A DNA stretch of 12,709 nt from Lachnospiraceae bacterium (GTDB lineage Bacteria > Bacillota_A > Clostridia > Lachnospirales > Lachnospiraceae). The stretch is from positions 1 to 12,709 of the forward strand of contig VSOD01000087.1 of NCBI GenBank assembly GCA_009774655.1, read 5' to 3'. A model generated the notes under the pieces. It saw only the letters and a program-made list of their open reading frames with translations, was not told where the DNA came from and did no database searches. Positions 1 through 6,265 of the stretch are shown here, in pieces (the first letter of the stretch is position 1; each line of letters starts with the position of its first letter). The translations under genes were made by a program, and so were the position numbers.

Positions 1-1
1 T

Positions 2-484
2 TCCAAGGCCAAAAAGCTGGGGAATTGTGTGGAGGACGGCCTGATCCGGGATTATACGATCGAGGTACATGCATTGAAGAATACGGCACGGATGATCGGT
101 GCAGCCCGGTTGTCCGAACATTTCTTCCAGATGGAGAAATGCGGCAAAGCCGGAGAGGTGGAGACGATCCGGCAGGAGACGCCCGGCCTGATCCGGGAAC
201 TGAAAAGCTATAAAGAAATCCTGCGTCCTTTTGGGGAGAAGAATGACCGGAATAAGCGGGAAGTATCTGCCTCGGAGTGGATCGCGCAGTTGAAGGTCAT
301 GCGGGATGCCATGGAGAGATTCAGTCTGGATACGGTGGATGAGACCATGCAGCAGCTGGAGCAGTACCGGGTGCCGGAACAATGCAGTGAGTCGATGGAG
401 ATTCTGCGGGCGGCGGTGGCGGATGTGAAGATGAAGGACGTGATGGATGCCGCGGAGCGGATGATCGCGGAATTGCAGCCCTGA
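2..484 (+). CDS. C-terminal part of a hybrid sensor kinase / HPt phosphotransfer protein (5' truncated by window)
   Basis: The frame is open to the left edge, so the start lies outside the window. In the visible part, residues 12-34 read DGLIRDYTIEVHALKNTARM and on, the classic histidine phosphotransfer (HPt) helix. His23 (codon 68-70), in the V-H-A-L-K-N-T-A-R context, is the expected phosphoacceptor. HPt domains pass phosphate between the receiver domain of a hybrid kinase and a response regulator in the cytoplasm. After the HPt helices comes a charged helical tail of about 80 residues (A-S-E-W-I-A-Q-L-K to the stop). Such tails follow the HPt domain at the C terminus of large hybrid histidine kinases in Lachnospiraceae, so this is probably the end of such a kinase; a short stand-alone HPt protein cannot be excluded. 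It converges on purC, with a large hairpin just after the stop. Confidence 0.8.
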   Translation, partial: SKAKKLGNCVEDGLIRDYTIEVHALKNTARMIGAARLSEHFFQMEKCGKAGEVETIRQETPGLIRELKSYKEILRPFGEKNDRNKREVSASEWIAQLKVMRDAMERFSLDTVDETMQQLEQYRVPEQCSESMEILRAAVADVKMKDVMDAAERMIAELQP

Positions 485-505
485 GGCGATTCGTTACAAA
501 GGAAA

Positions 506-569
506 AGAGTCTGCATAATGGTGTGGCGGCTATAAGGTATATTAGCAGTCATGCCGTTATACGGACTCT
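506..569. terminator. Imperfect 16-bp inverted repeat, probable bidirectional terminator
   Basis: The left arm AGAGTCTGCATAATGG (506-521) pairs with the right arm CCGTTATACGGACTCT (554-569). Read as + strand RNA this gives 13 Watson-Crick pairs, two G-U pairs and one mismatch, around a 32-nt loop. U-rich runs follow on both sides: CTTTCTATGTCACTTTTTTG on the + side and TCTTTTCCTTTG on the - side. It lies between two convergent genes, the histidine kinase end and purC, where a shared terminator is expected. The long loop and imperfect arms are unlike a compact intrinsic terminator, so a short repeat element remains an alternative. Confidence 0.5.
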
Positions 570-616
570 CTTTCTATGTCACTTTTTTGTTCTGTTATTT
601 CTAACTGTTCTGTATG

Positions 617-1486
617 TTACAGCTTCTTTCCGGTCAACAGTTCATATCCCTGCAGGTACTTGTCGATAGTCTTCTGCACGATCTCCTGCGGGAGAGTCCA
701 GTCGTGGCCTTCGTTGCTCTTTAACCAGTCTCTTGCAAACTGCTTGTCGAAGGAGGGCTGTCCGTGTCCGGGTTCATAGCCTTCCGCGGGCCAGAAGCGG
801 GAACTGTCGGGGGTCAGCATCTCATCGCCCAGAACGATATTGCCCTCTTCATCCAGTCCGAACTCAAACTTGGTGTCCGCGATGATGATACCGCGTGTCA
901 GAGCGTATTCTGCACATTTTTTGTAAAGTGCGATGGTATAGTCACGCAGTTTGGAAGCGTATTCTGCTCCCCTGCCGGGAAATCTCTGTTCCAGATAATC
1001 CACACTCTGTTCGTAGGAGATGTTCTCGTCGTGATCGCCGATCTCCGCCTTGGTGGAAGGGGTGTAGATGGGTTCGGGCAGCTTGTCCGATTCCTGCAGG
1101 CCTTCCGGTAGCGTGATGCCGCAGACAGTGCCGTCTTTTACATAGCTTGCCCAGCCGCTTCCGGTGATGTAGCCACGCACGATGCATTCGATGGGCAGCA
1201 TCGTAAGCTTACGGCATAACATGCTGTTGCCGTCAAATTTCTCCTGATGGAAGAATTCCGGCATGTCCTGAACATCCACAGAGATCATGTGGTTGGGCAG
1301 GATATCCTGGGTCATGTCGAACCAGAATCTGGACATCTGTGTCAGGACGGTGCCTTTCTTCGTCACCTGATTCTTTAAGATCACATCGAAACAGCTGATG
1401 CGGTCTGTAGCGACCATGATCAGGCTGTCGCCGTTGTCGTAGATCTCTCGTACTTTGCCTTCTTTGATGGGTTTTAATTCAGTCAT
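617..1486 (-). CDS. purC: Phosphoribosylaminoimidazole-succinocarboxamide synthase (SAICAR synthetase)
   Basis: This cytosolic enzyme of de novo purine synthesis joins aspartate to CAIR using ATP, giving SAICAR. The 289-residue product matches the family over its full length. The N terminus has the nucleotide-binding strand KEGKVREIYD followed by DRISCFDV. The middle carries ECIVRGYITGSGWASY and the substrate-loop region PSTKAEIGDHDENIS. The C-terminal half has the signature ADTKFEFGLDEEGNIVLGDE, then TPDSSRFW. The length fits the longer (about 290-300 residue) form rather than the about 240-residue form found in many bacilli. The ATG at 1486 is preceded by GGAGG at 7 nt spacing. It stands alone, not in a visible pur operon, behind its own promoter, and converges on the kinase gene. 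I saw no purine riboswitch in the leader. Confidence 0.96.
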   Translation of the reverse strand: MTELKPIKEGKVREIYDNGDSLIMVATDRISCFDVILKNQVTKKGTVLTQMSRFWFDMTQDILPNHMISVDVQDMPEFFHQEKFDGNSMLCRKLTMLPIECIVRGYITGSGWASYVKDGTVCGITLPEGLQESDKLPEPIYTPSTKAEIGDHDENISYEQSVDYLEQRFPGRGAEYASKLRDYTIALYKKCAEYALTRGIIIADTKFEFGLDEEGNIVLGDEMLTPDSSRFWPAEGYEPGHGQPSFDKQFARDWLKSNEGHDWTLPQEIVQKTIDKYLQGYELLTGKKL

Positions 1487-1577
1487 GATAAACCTCCGTG
1501 TATTGTACTTTTATAGGATCAGTATTCCAGTTCGGGATTTTCGCCGGTTTCATACTTTTTGATGTGCTACAGCAAAT

Positions 1578-1606
1578 ATTATAGCGGATTCTACAGCGGG
1601 TGTAAA
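1578..1606 (-). promoter_or_regulatory. Sigma-A promoter of purC
   Basis: On the - strand, TTTACA (1601-1606) is followed after exactly 17 bp by a perfect TATAAT (1578-1583). Transcription would begin near 1571, leaving a leader of about 85 nt before the purC ATG. The leader has no clear terminator or known riboswitch. Both hexamers and the spacing fit the housekeeping consensus well. Confidence 0.75.
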
Positions 1607-1870
1607 GCAGGTCACGGCAGATATTTTCACGATTGGTAGCAGATCAATAAACTGCACAATACGCCTGTGGCCACCGTTCTACATTTTTTTTAAACCGTTT
1701 GCGGTTCTGCTGCATCTAATTAGTAAGAAACAACAAACGAGTTTGAAGTTTCATACTTGCATTCCGTGACAGATTCTGATACAAATACCCGGGGAAGTAC
1801 TTAGCACGCTATATGGAATGACATGGGATGCAGCGGGGTAAAATGACACATCGGAAAACGAGGAAAGACA
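1607..1870. other. AT-rich non-coding stretch upstream of purC and the sigma fragment
   Basis: I see no gene here. The stretch holds a run of eight to nine T near 1685, a short hairpin AACCG-TTTG-CGGTT just after it, and a candidate promoter for the sigma-factor fragment (listed separately). It appears to be where GC-richer housekeeping DNA changes to the AT-richer island that continues to about 6270. No direct repeats that would mark an insertion boundary were recognised by eye. Confidence 0.4.
1757..1785 (+). promoter_or_regulatory. Candidate promoter of the truncated sigma-factor gene
   Basis: TTGCAT (1757-1762) and TACAAA (1780-1785) are separated by 17 bp. The -10 box is preceded by TG at the extended position (CTGATACAAA). 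Transcription would start near 1791, about 80 nt before the ATG at 1871. Each hexamer matches the consensus at four of six positions, so support is moderate. Confidence 0.35.
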
Positions 1871-2074
1871 ATGGAAAAAGAACAGTTTATAAATCTTATG
1901 TCTCAGGTAGAGGCTGACATGTTTCACCTTGCCTTCTCTGTCCTGCACAGGGAACAGGAATGTGCTGATGCGGTGCAGGAAGCAGTGGTAAAAGCAAATG
2001 CAGGATGCACAGGTGGATTTTGGCGATTACGTGCAGGAAGAATACCACGATTGTATCACCTGAATATGTCTTGA
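1871..2074 (+). pseudogene. Truncated ECF sigma factor (region 2 only)
   Basis: The reading frame begins well, with AGGAAAG three bases before the ATG. Its first 42 or so residues (MEKEQFINLMSQVEADMFHL, then AFSVLHREQECADAVQEAVV) look like sigma-70 region 2 of an ECF sigma factor, which binds core RNA polymerase. The H-R-E-Q-E-C-A-D-A-V-Q-E-A-V-V-K-A segment corresponds to the usual D-x-E-D-A-x-Q-E core-binding motif. After about residue 42 (near 1997) the similarity stops. The remaining 25 residues look like out-of-frame sequence, and the frame ends at 67 residues against about 160-190 for a whole ECF factor. Region 4 (promoter -35 recognition) is missing, so the product should not work as a sigma factor. 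The break coincides with the start of another gene scrap, which suggests an internal deletion. Confidence 0.6.
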
Positions 2075-2124
2075 AGAACAAGCGCAAATATGATATTATA
2101 TCTTTTACGAAAACGATCTGTTAA
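1998..2124 (+). pseudogene. Frameshifted remnant of an unidentified small gene
   Basis: From 1998 one frame reads MQDAQVDFGDYVQEEYHDCI, then T and stop (2061-2063). From 2059 the next frame continues PEYVLKNKRKYDII and more to a stop at 2122-2124. Joined at the stop, ...EYHDCIT-PEYVLKNKRKYDIIS... reads as a natural, charged sequence, so a single frameshift near 2060 is likely. I do not recognise the family. The fragment directly abuts the point where similarity to sigma region 2 ends, in a different frame from it. This suggests a deletion joined two formerly separate genes. It could also be a chance reading with no coding past. Confidence 0.3.
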
Positions 2125-2125
2125 A

Positions 2126-2150
2126 ACGGAGGTGTAATAAGATGATTTAG
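2126..2150 (+). other. Orphan ribosome-binding site and two-codon ORF (vestigial gene start)
   Basis: A strong Shine-Dalgarno sequence (GGAGGTG, within AACGGAGGTGTAATAAG) sits at normal spacing before ATG at 2142, but the frame reads only ATG-ATT-TAG. This looks like the front of a gene whose body has been lost. A functional minimal ORF in the exporter leader is less likely but not excluded. Confidence 0.35.
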
Positions 2151-2170
2151 TTTTCCTGCCAACAGACATT

Positions 2171-2179
2171 TGGTATGAT
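2171..2179 (+). promoter_or_regulatory. Candidate extended -10 promoter for the ABC exporter leader
   Basis: TGGTATGAT combines a TATGAT -10 box (2174-2179) with TG one base upstream, the extended -10 arrangement. No good -35 hexamer is visible at 16-18 bp. Transcription would begin near 2186, giving a leader of about 165 nt before the exporter ATG that includes the terminator hairpin at 2291-2330. Confidence 0.4.
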
Positions 2180-2194
2180 AGTGGCTTTTCGGTG

Positions 2195-2272
2195 ATGACA
2201 GCCGTTTATTTATCGTACCTTTTTGCAGGAAAGCAAATCCCCTTTTTACTGATTATATGGTATGTCCTTTAG
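2195..2272 (+). CDS. Possible leader peptide of the ABC exporter
   Basis: A 25-codon frame begins ATG-ACA-GCC (MTAVYLSYLFAGKQIP...) and ends in a hydrophobic stretch (FLLIIWYVL) before TAG at 2270-2272. It lies wholly in the leader between the candidate promoter and the terminator. It overlaps the segment TTGCAGG (2223-2229) that could act as an antiterminator arm, so translation of this frame could decide whether the terminator forms. Against this, there is no convincing Shine-Dalgarno site and the ATG would lie only about 9 nt from the predicted transcription start. I recognise no known leader peptide, and it may be non-coding. Confidence 0.25.
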   Translation: MTAVYLSYLFAGKQIPFLLIIWYVL

Positions 2273-2290
2273 GATAGCTATGACTTTTTA

Positions 2291-2330
2291 TTCGGTTGCA
2301 GGGAATTTTTTTCCCTGCAACCGAATTTTT
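2291..2330 (+). terminator. Strong intrinsic terminator in the exporter leader (attenuator candidate)
   Basis: Arms TTCGGTTGCAGGGAA (2291-2305) and TTCCCTGCAACCGAA (2311-2325) form a perfect 15-bp stem with a five-T loop, followed directly by TTTTT (2326-2330). It ends only 21 nt before the exporter ATG and after a promoter-like site. It therefore would block most readthrough into the exporter unless it is regulated. The upstream segment TTGCAGG (2223-2229) is complementary to CCTGCAA (2314-2320) in the right arm and could form a competing, weaker antiterminator. It could instead simply insulate the exporter from the degraded genes upstream. Confidence 0.8.
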
Positions 2331-2351
2331 ATATGAAGGAGTGGAAAATGA

Positions 2352-4055
2352 ATGAGAAAACAGATGCAATTAAAACATCAACTATTTTTGCATAGTAAAG
2401 CATGGCTTATGGTGGCAATTCTTTCAATGATTGTCCTTAGTGTATATAACTTAGTGGTATCGTGGCTTCTTCAAAAAATTATTGACATAGCGGCAGGTAA
2501 CGACTCCACATCACTTGGTTTAACAGCATTGATTGCCGCTGTCACGTTTGTGATTTTTATGATCGCATATTTTATTTACCGCACTGCAAGGCCAAAATTT
2601 ATTCAAACAGCAATGGAGCAGTACAAGGCAGGCGTTTTTGAAAAAATAATGGGCAAGAAAATTGGTGCATTATCCAATGAAAACACTGGAAAACTGATAT
2701 CTGCTCTCACAAATGATATGCGCTCGGTTGAGGACTACTATCTTGATGGCATTCTTACTGTTGTCGATATCAGTGTAAGTTTTGCAGGTGCGCTCATTCT
2801 AATGCTATGGTACAGTCCGGTTTTAACGCTTGTAGCAGTCCTGCTGTCCATTATGCCGATTGTCATATCGCTCTCGCCCGCAAAAAAACTGGCTGAGGCG
2901 GAGAAAAAGGTTTCCGAAGGGAATGCAGGATATGTTGAAATTATAAAGGACATTCTTTCAGGTTTCCCGGTTATAAAAAGCTTTCGGGCAGAAAGAGAAA
3001 TTCAGGAACGGTTTGAGGTAGATAACAGCAAAATCGAAAACATTAAGTATGCCAGAAGATATGCAGAGGAAAATGTTAATCTGCTCAGCACCGCCGCCAG
3101 CATAATAATGCGGCTCGGCGTTTTTGTAATCGGTGCATGGATGGCTGTATCAGGAACGGGAATTACACCGGGAATTGTACTGGTTTTCCTGCAGTTGGTT
3201 ACATTTGTCATTTCGCCAATAGAAAGAATGCCGGTGATTCTTGCAAATAGAAAAGCAGCCATAGCGATTATGGATAAATTATCAGATTTCCTGTTCGAGC
3301 AGGAAGCAGCCAGCGGCGAAGAGATACCTCATACCCTGACACATGGCATTTCTATTCGTGATCTATCGTTTGGTTATGAAGAGGAAAAAGAGATCCTGCA
3401 CCACATTCATCTTGATTTTGAACCGGGAAAGAAATATGCGATTGTCGGCGGCTCCGGCTCAGGCAAAACGACCTTATTAAATCTCATTATGCAAACATAT
3501 GATAATTATGAGGGCAGCATTATGTTTGACGAGACTGAGTTACGGCACATTTGCCCTGATTCGCTTTTTCAGATGATATCTCTTGTGCAGCAAAGTGTAT
3601 TTGTCTTTAACGATACAGTTTACAATAACGTTACACTTTACAAAGATTTCCCGGATCATGATGTTCAATCAGCTATTGCCAGGGCAGGGCTTTCGGAGTT
3701 GATTGCCAGTCATGGGGAGGGTTATATTTGCGGTGAGAATGGAAGTGCACTGTCTGGTGGTGAAAAACAAAGGATTTCCATTGCGCGAGCATTATTGAGA
3801 AACACATCCGTTTTGCTGATGGATGAAGCGACTGCCGCATTGGATGAGATAACAGCAAGCAGCATTATGAACTCCGTTTTAGCAATGGAGAATATTACAC
3901 GCGTCATTGTAACCCACAGATTGGAGGAAAATGTATTAAGGGAATACGACGAAATCATTGTTTTGCACCGGGGAGAAGTAGCAGAGAGGGGTACTTTTGA
4001 TCATTTGATCAATAGACATGGATTATTTTATTCGCTGTTTACTGTTTCGCAATAA
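2352..4055 (+). CDS. ABC exporter half-transporter (fused membrane and ATPase domains)
   Basis: The 567-residue protein is a type I ABC exporter half, expected to dimerise in the cytoplasmic membrane and use ATP to expel a substrate. Residues 15-300 form the transmembrane domain, with hydrophobic segments near 18-40, 55-76, 133-152, 157-175, 245-265 and 272-290. The ATPase domain follows: Walker A GGSGSGKTT (366-374), Q-loop LVQQS (about 411-415), signature LSGGE (467-471), Walker B VLLMDE (487-492), D-loop AALD (495-498) and switch His522. All key residues are intact. The start at 2352 is preceded by AAGGAG at 10 nt. A nearer ATG at 2348 opens only a 15-codon overlapping frame. These transporters often come as gene pairs, but no partner is adjacent, so a homodimer is likely. 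The substrate is unknown; drug or peptide export are the usual roles. Expression may be controlled by the leader hairpin. Confidence 0.9.
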   Translation: MRKQMQLKHQLFLHSKAWLMVAILSMIVLSVYNLVVSWLLQKIIDIAAGNDSTSLGLTALIAAVTFVIFMIAYFIYRTARPKFIQTAMEQYKAGVFEKIMGKKIGALSNENTGKLISALTNDMRSVEDYYLDGILTVVDISVSFAGALILMLWYSPVLTLVAVLLSIMPIVISLSPAKKLAEAEKKVSEGNAGYVEIIKDILSGFPVIKSFRAEREIQERFEVDNSKIENIKYARRYAEENVNLLSTAASIIMRLGVFVIGAWMAVSGTGITPGIVLVFLQLVTFVISPIERMPVILANRKAAIAIMDKLSDFLFEQEAASGEEIPHTLTHGISIRDLSFGYEEEKEILHHIHLDFEPGKKYAIVGGSGSGKTTLLNLIMQTYDNYEGSIMFDETELRHICPDSLFQMISLVQQSVFVFNDTVYNNVTLYKDFPDHDVQSAIARAGLSELIASHGEGYICGENGSALSGGEKQRISIARALLRNTSVLLMDEATAALDEITASSIMNSVLAMENITRVIVTHRLEENVLREYDEIIVLHRGEVAERGTFDHLINRHGLFYSLFTVSQ

Positions 4056-4245
4056 AAACTGAATATTGAAGCCGCAATTTGAGTATAACAGGGCAGGTCG
4101 CATTCGGGAGAAGAACCGCCTGATGTGGAAGGCCTGATCAGAAAGCATACGCTTACTGTCAGGCCTTCCAGGAACTTCGCCCGCCGGTTATAACTGACAT
4201 TGGCCGTGAACTGTAACTCACTGCCCGGAAAGATAATATATTTAG
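4056..4245. other. Convergent intergenic region between the two ABC systems
   Basis: The 190 bp between the exporter stop and the permease stop contain one clear structure, the 43-nt hairpin listed separately. Short open stretches flank it, for example a frame reading AYAYCQAFQELRPPVITDIG on the + strand from 4145, but they have no start site and no family I recognise. They may be gene debris within the island. Confidence 0.4.
4127..4169. terminator. 43-nt extended hairpin between convergent ABC genes
   Basis: Outer arms GGAAGGCCTGA (4127-4137) and TCAGGCCTTCC (4159-4169) pair perfectly. Inside, after a single T bulge, CAG pairs with CTG, and AAGC pairs with GCTT around the loop ATAC, leaving one A-A mismatch. 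The whole is 18 bp of nearly continuous helix. No T-run follows on either strand, so it is not a standard intrinsic terminator, although its position between convergent stops fits termination or 3'-end protection for both transcripts. Confidence 0.4.
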
Positions 4246-4890
4246 TCAGTATTCTTTTTTGTGATAAATAATTACGCTCAACGGATAGGATAAAGCGAAC
4301 ATTAACAAAGAACTGAAAAGCAAAACAGCCGCACTTAATAGAATTGTAGTTATGCCAGGGGCTAAATAAAGATTAAGCAAACTGATAATTCCTAATACAG
4401 TACCAATTCCACAAAGCAGACTGATCACTAGAAATACATCACTTCTTTCTTCGCCGCCCAGATAAAGCAGGGGAAAGAAAAATGCCCCTGTAAAAATACT
4501 TACACTGATTCCAAATGCAAATATGGAAACTACGTCAATGCTATTGTCATAAGGGCAGCCATGCAATGCCCATGATAAACTGATAACGATTCCGGCATAT
4601 AGTGTTCCAACGAGCAGCCATATCAGCTGACTGATAAAATAGCTTTTAACAATGGCAGCTCTCTTTACGGGCAAAGTTAATTTGTATTTTCCCCATTTTG
4701 AAATGAACTCTTTCTTTATGCTTGTAATTGCATTTGTGGAAAAGCCAACCATGCTTAACAGAACATAACCAATCAGAAGCGTCTGGCTGATGACTGCAAT
4801 CACAAAAAGTCCCGATATAAGCATAAAAATCGAAAAAACTTTCGCATTAGAATAAACGGTTAAAAAATTATTTTTAAGCAATCCTTTCAT
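4246..4890 (-). CDS. ABC-2 type transporter permease
   Basis: This 214-residue membrane protein has about six hydrophobic segments (near residues 18-35, 37-50, 86-108, 118-142, 152-172 and 180-207). Short charged loops separate them, one of them S-I-K-K-E-F-I-S-K-W-G-K-Y-K, where such permeases contact their ATPase. It would form the membrane channel of an ABC-2 transporter with the ATPase encoded just upstream. Its ATG overlaps the ATPase stop by four bases (ATGA), indicating translational coupling. It is the third gene of the GntR-ATPase-permease operon. The substrate is unknown; related YtrA-type operons in Firmicutes respond to cell-envelope-active compounds, but nothing in the protein fixes this. 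The permease sequence is weakly conserved, so assignment leans on topology and operon. Confidence 0.82.
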   Translation of the reverse strand: MKGLLKNNFLTVYSNAKVFSIFMLISGLFVIAVISQTLLIGYVLLSMVGFSTNAITSIKKEFISKWGKYKLTLPVKRAAIVKSYFISQLIWLLVGTLYAGIVISLSWALHGCPYDNSIDVVSIFAFGISVSIFTGAFFFPLLYLGGEERSDVFLVISLLCGIGTVLGIISLLNLYLAPGITTILLSAAVLLFSSLLMFALSYPLSVIIYHKKEY

Positions 4891-5753
4891 ACGCGATCCC
4901 CCTTTACCAATAACAACATGATTTCATCAACGGAAACATGGTCTACAACAGCGTCTTTATATTTTCGCTGTGCTTCTTTTCCGTTATCAACCAATACATC
5001 AATCTGAAAATCCCGTTTTCGGTAAGCGATAATATCACCAGGGTCTAATGCAAGGAACTGACTTTCCCGGCAGCGCATAACAGCGTAATGATATACCAGA
5101 TCATTTTTTGAGGCGGTCAGGATCAATTTGCCGTTATGAATGAATGTGATATAATCTGCAACTTTTTCCAGATCACTTGTGATATGAGAAGATAAAAGGA
5201 TGGAATGGCTTTCCTCCTGCACAAATTCAAGAAAAACGTCCAGCATTTCATCGCGCATAATGGGGTCTAAACCACTGGTTGCTTCGTCCAAAATCAATAA
5301 TTGCGGGTGGTGCGACAAGGCAACTGCAATAGCCAGCTTCATTGTCATTCCTCTGGAATAATTTTTGATTTTCTGTTTGACAGGTAAATGAAAATTCTCT
5401 AAATATTTTTGAAACAGGGCATTATCCCATTGCGTATAAATTCCCTCCATGACTTGGGATAATTGTTTCGCCGACCAAAAACCCGGAAAATTATCTCCGT
5501 CATAAACCACACCGATTTTTTCCCGAATGTCTGTGTCAGTATCCCGCATTTCTTTTCCAAACAGTTTTACCATACCGCTGTCTTTTCTGACAGTATTCAA
5601 AATACAGCCAATCGTGGTAGTTTTACCTGCGCCGTTTTCACCAACAAAGCCCAGAATAGACCCATATGGTAATGAAAAGGAGAGTTTATCCAATATAAAA
5701 TTTGACTTTGGAAAAGACTTACATATCTGCTGTAATTCTAAAATGTTTTCCAT
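4887..5753 (-). CDS. ABC transporter ATP-binding protein (YtrB-like)
   Basis: A 288-residue soluble ATPase that would power the adjacent permease. It has Walker A GENGAGKTT (38-46), a signature in the variant form YSRGM (132-136), Walker B LLILDE (152-157) followed by ATSGLD (158-163), and switch His190 in LLSSH. The canonical Gln of the Q-loop is absent: the equivalent stretch reads GVVYDGDNFP (81-90). Both the altered Q-loop and the YSRGM signature are common in ATPases of GntR-linked ABC-2 systems, so the protein is probably active. Residues 220-288 form a C-terminal extension typical of this group. The start ATG lies one base beyond the stop of the GntR gene and the end overlaps the permease start, so the three genes form a tight operon. 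Confidence 0.9.
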   Translation of the reverse strand: MENILELQQICKSFPKSNFILDKLSFSLPYGSILGFVGENGAGKTTTIGCILNTVRKDSGMVKLFGKEMRDTDTDIREKIGVVYDGDNFPGFWSAKQLSQVMEGIYTQWDNALFQKYLENFHLPVKQKIKNYSRGMTMKLAIAVALSHHPQLLILDEATSGLDPIMRDEMLDVFLEFVQEESHSILLSSHITSDLEKVADYITFIHNGKLILTASKNDLVYHYAVMRCRESQFLALDPGDIIAYRKRDFQIDVLVDNGKEAQRKYKDAVVDHVSVDEIMLLLVKGDRV

Positions 5754-5754
5754 G

Positions 5755-6132
5755 TTATTCGTCCTCCTGATAAAATAAAGTTAATAATTCCGTCAGTTTT
5801 TCAAGAGAAATATTGCTCATTCTCCCTATTTCGGCGGCTGCCTGTAAATGTTCTTCGGCTATACGCTGTTGTTCCTCCTGATAAAATTCTTTGTTCTGCG
5901 CTGACACAAAACTTCCTCTGCCAACCGTAGTTTCGATAAATCCGTCCCTCTGTAAATCCTCATAGGCTTTTTGGACTGTAATAACGCTTACATGAATTGA
6001 TTTTGCCAAAGCCCGCATGGAAGGGATTGCGTCGCCTGCCTGTAATTCTCCGCTCATTATCATTGCCTTGATTTGTGATGTGATTTGCTCATAAATCGGT
6101 TTATTGGCATTGTTACTGATAATGATTTCCAC
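5755..6132 (-). CDS. GntR-family transcriptional regulator, YtrA type
   Basis: The 125-residue protein carries a winged helix-turn-helix at residues 10-77: KPIYEQITSQIKAMIMSGEL, then the recognition segment IPSMRALAKSIHVSVITVQK and the wing GFIETTVGRGSFV. The short C-terminal part of about 48 residues is helical and lacks a ligand-binding domain, which defines the YtrA subgroup. Such proteins repress their own operon, which normally encodes an ABC transporter, as here. The start is GTG, with GAGGTG seven bases upstream and a stronger AGGAGG further off. The ATG eight codons' distance upstream of neither site is in frame, so GTG is preferred. The operator-like inverted repeat at 6163-6180 overlaps the promoter -10 box, consistent with autorepression. 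The inducer is unknown. Confidence 0.9.
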   Translation of the reverse strand: MEIIISNNANKPIYEQITSQIKAMIMSGELQAGDAIPSMRALAKSIHVSVITVQKAYEDLQRDGFIETTVGRGSFVSAQNKEFYQEEQQRIAEEHLQAAAEIGRMSNISLEKLTELLTLFYQEDE

Positions 6133-6162
6133 TGCTCATCACCTCTGCCTCCTAAATGTGCT

Positions 6163-6180
6163 TAATGTACAAGTACATTA
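6163..6180. promoter_or_regulatory. Operator-like inverted repeat for the GntR regulator
   Basis: TAATGTAC (6163-6170) and GTACATTA (6173-6180) are perfect inverted arms separated by two bases. The repeat covers the 3' part of the -10 box and the transcription start of the operon. A dimeric GntR repressor bound there would block RNA polymerase. The link to this particular regulator is inferred from position. Confidence 0.6.
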
Positions 6181-6204
6181 TATCACCTTTACTGTTATAG
6201 TCAA
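6177..6204 (-). promoter_or_regulatory. Promoter of the GntR-ABC operon
   Basis: On the - strand, TTGACT (6199-6204) is followed after 16 bp by a perfect TATAAT (6177-6182). Transcription would begin near 6170, inside the inverted repeat, leaving about 38 nt before the GTG start. Confidence 0.75.
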
Positions 6205-6220
6205 TACACCAAATAAAAAT

Positions 6221-6246
6221 AACAACAACTTAATCTGGTTGTTGTT
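6221..6246 (-). other. Weak AT-rich hairpin upstream of the GntR promoter
   Basis: AACAACAA (6221-6228) and TTGTTGTT (6239-6246) form an 8-bp stem with a 10-nt loop. On the - strand it is followed by ATTTTTATTT, so it could act as a second, weak terminator for transcripts leaving the MATE gene before they reach the GntR promoter. Confidence 0.3.
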
Positions 6247-6265
6247 AAGTGAAAATATCTTTTTG

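Noticed and set aside
617..1187. Open frames on the opposite strand and in other frames of purC
   Set aside because: They lack ribosome sites and family features and are mirrored by the strongly conserved purC frame.
1487..1571. Purine riboswitch in the purC leader
   Set aside because: No purine-aptamer core sequence or three-way junction could be seen in the roughly 85-nt leader.
2348..2395. Overlapping 15-codon frame starting at ATG 2348, a possible frameshifted exporter start
   Set aside because: The frame at 2352 already gives a complete exporter N terminus with an acceptable ribosome site, so no frameshift is needed.
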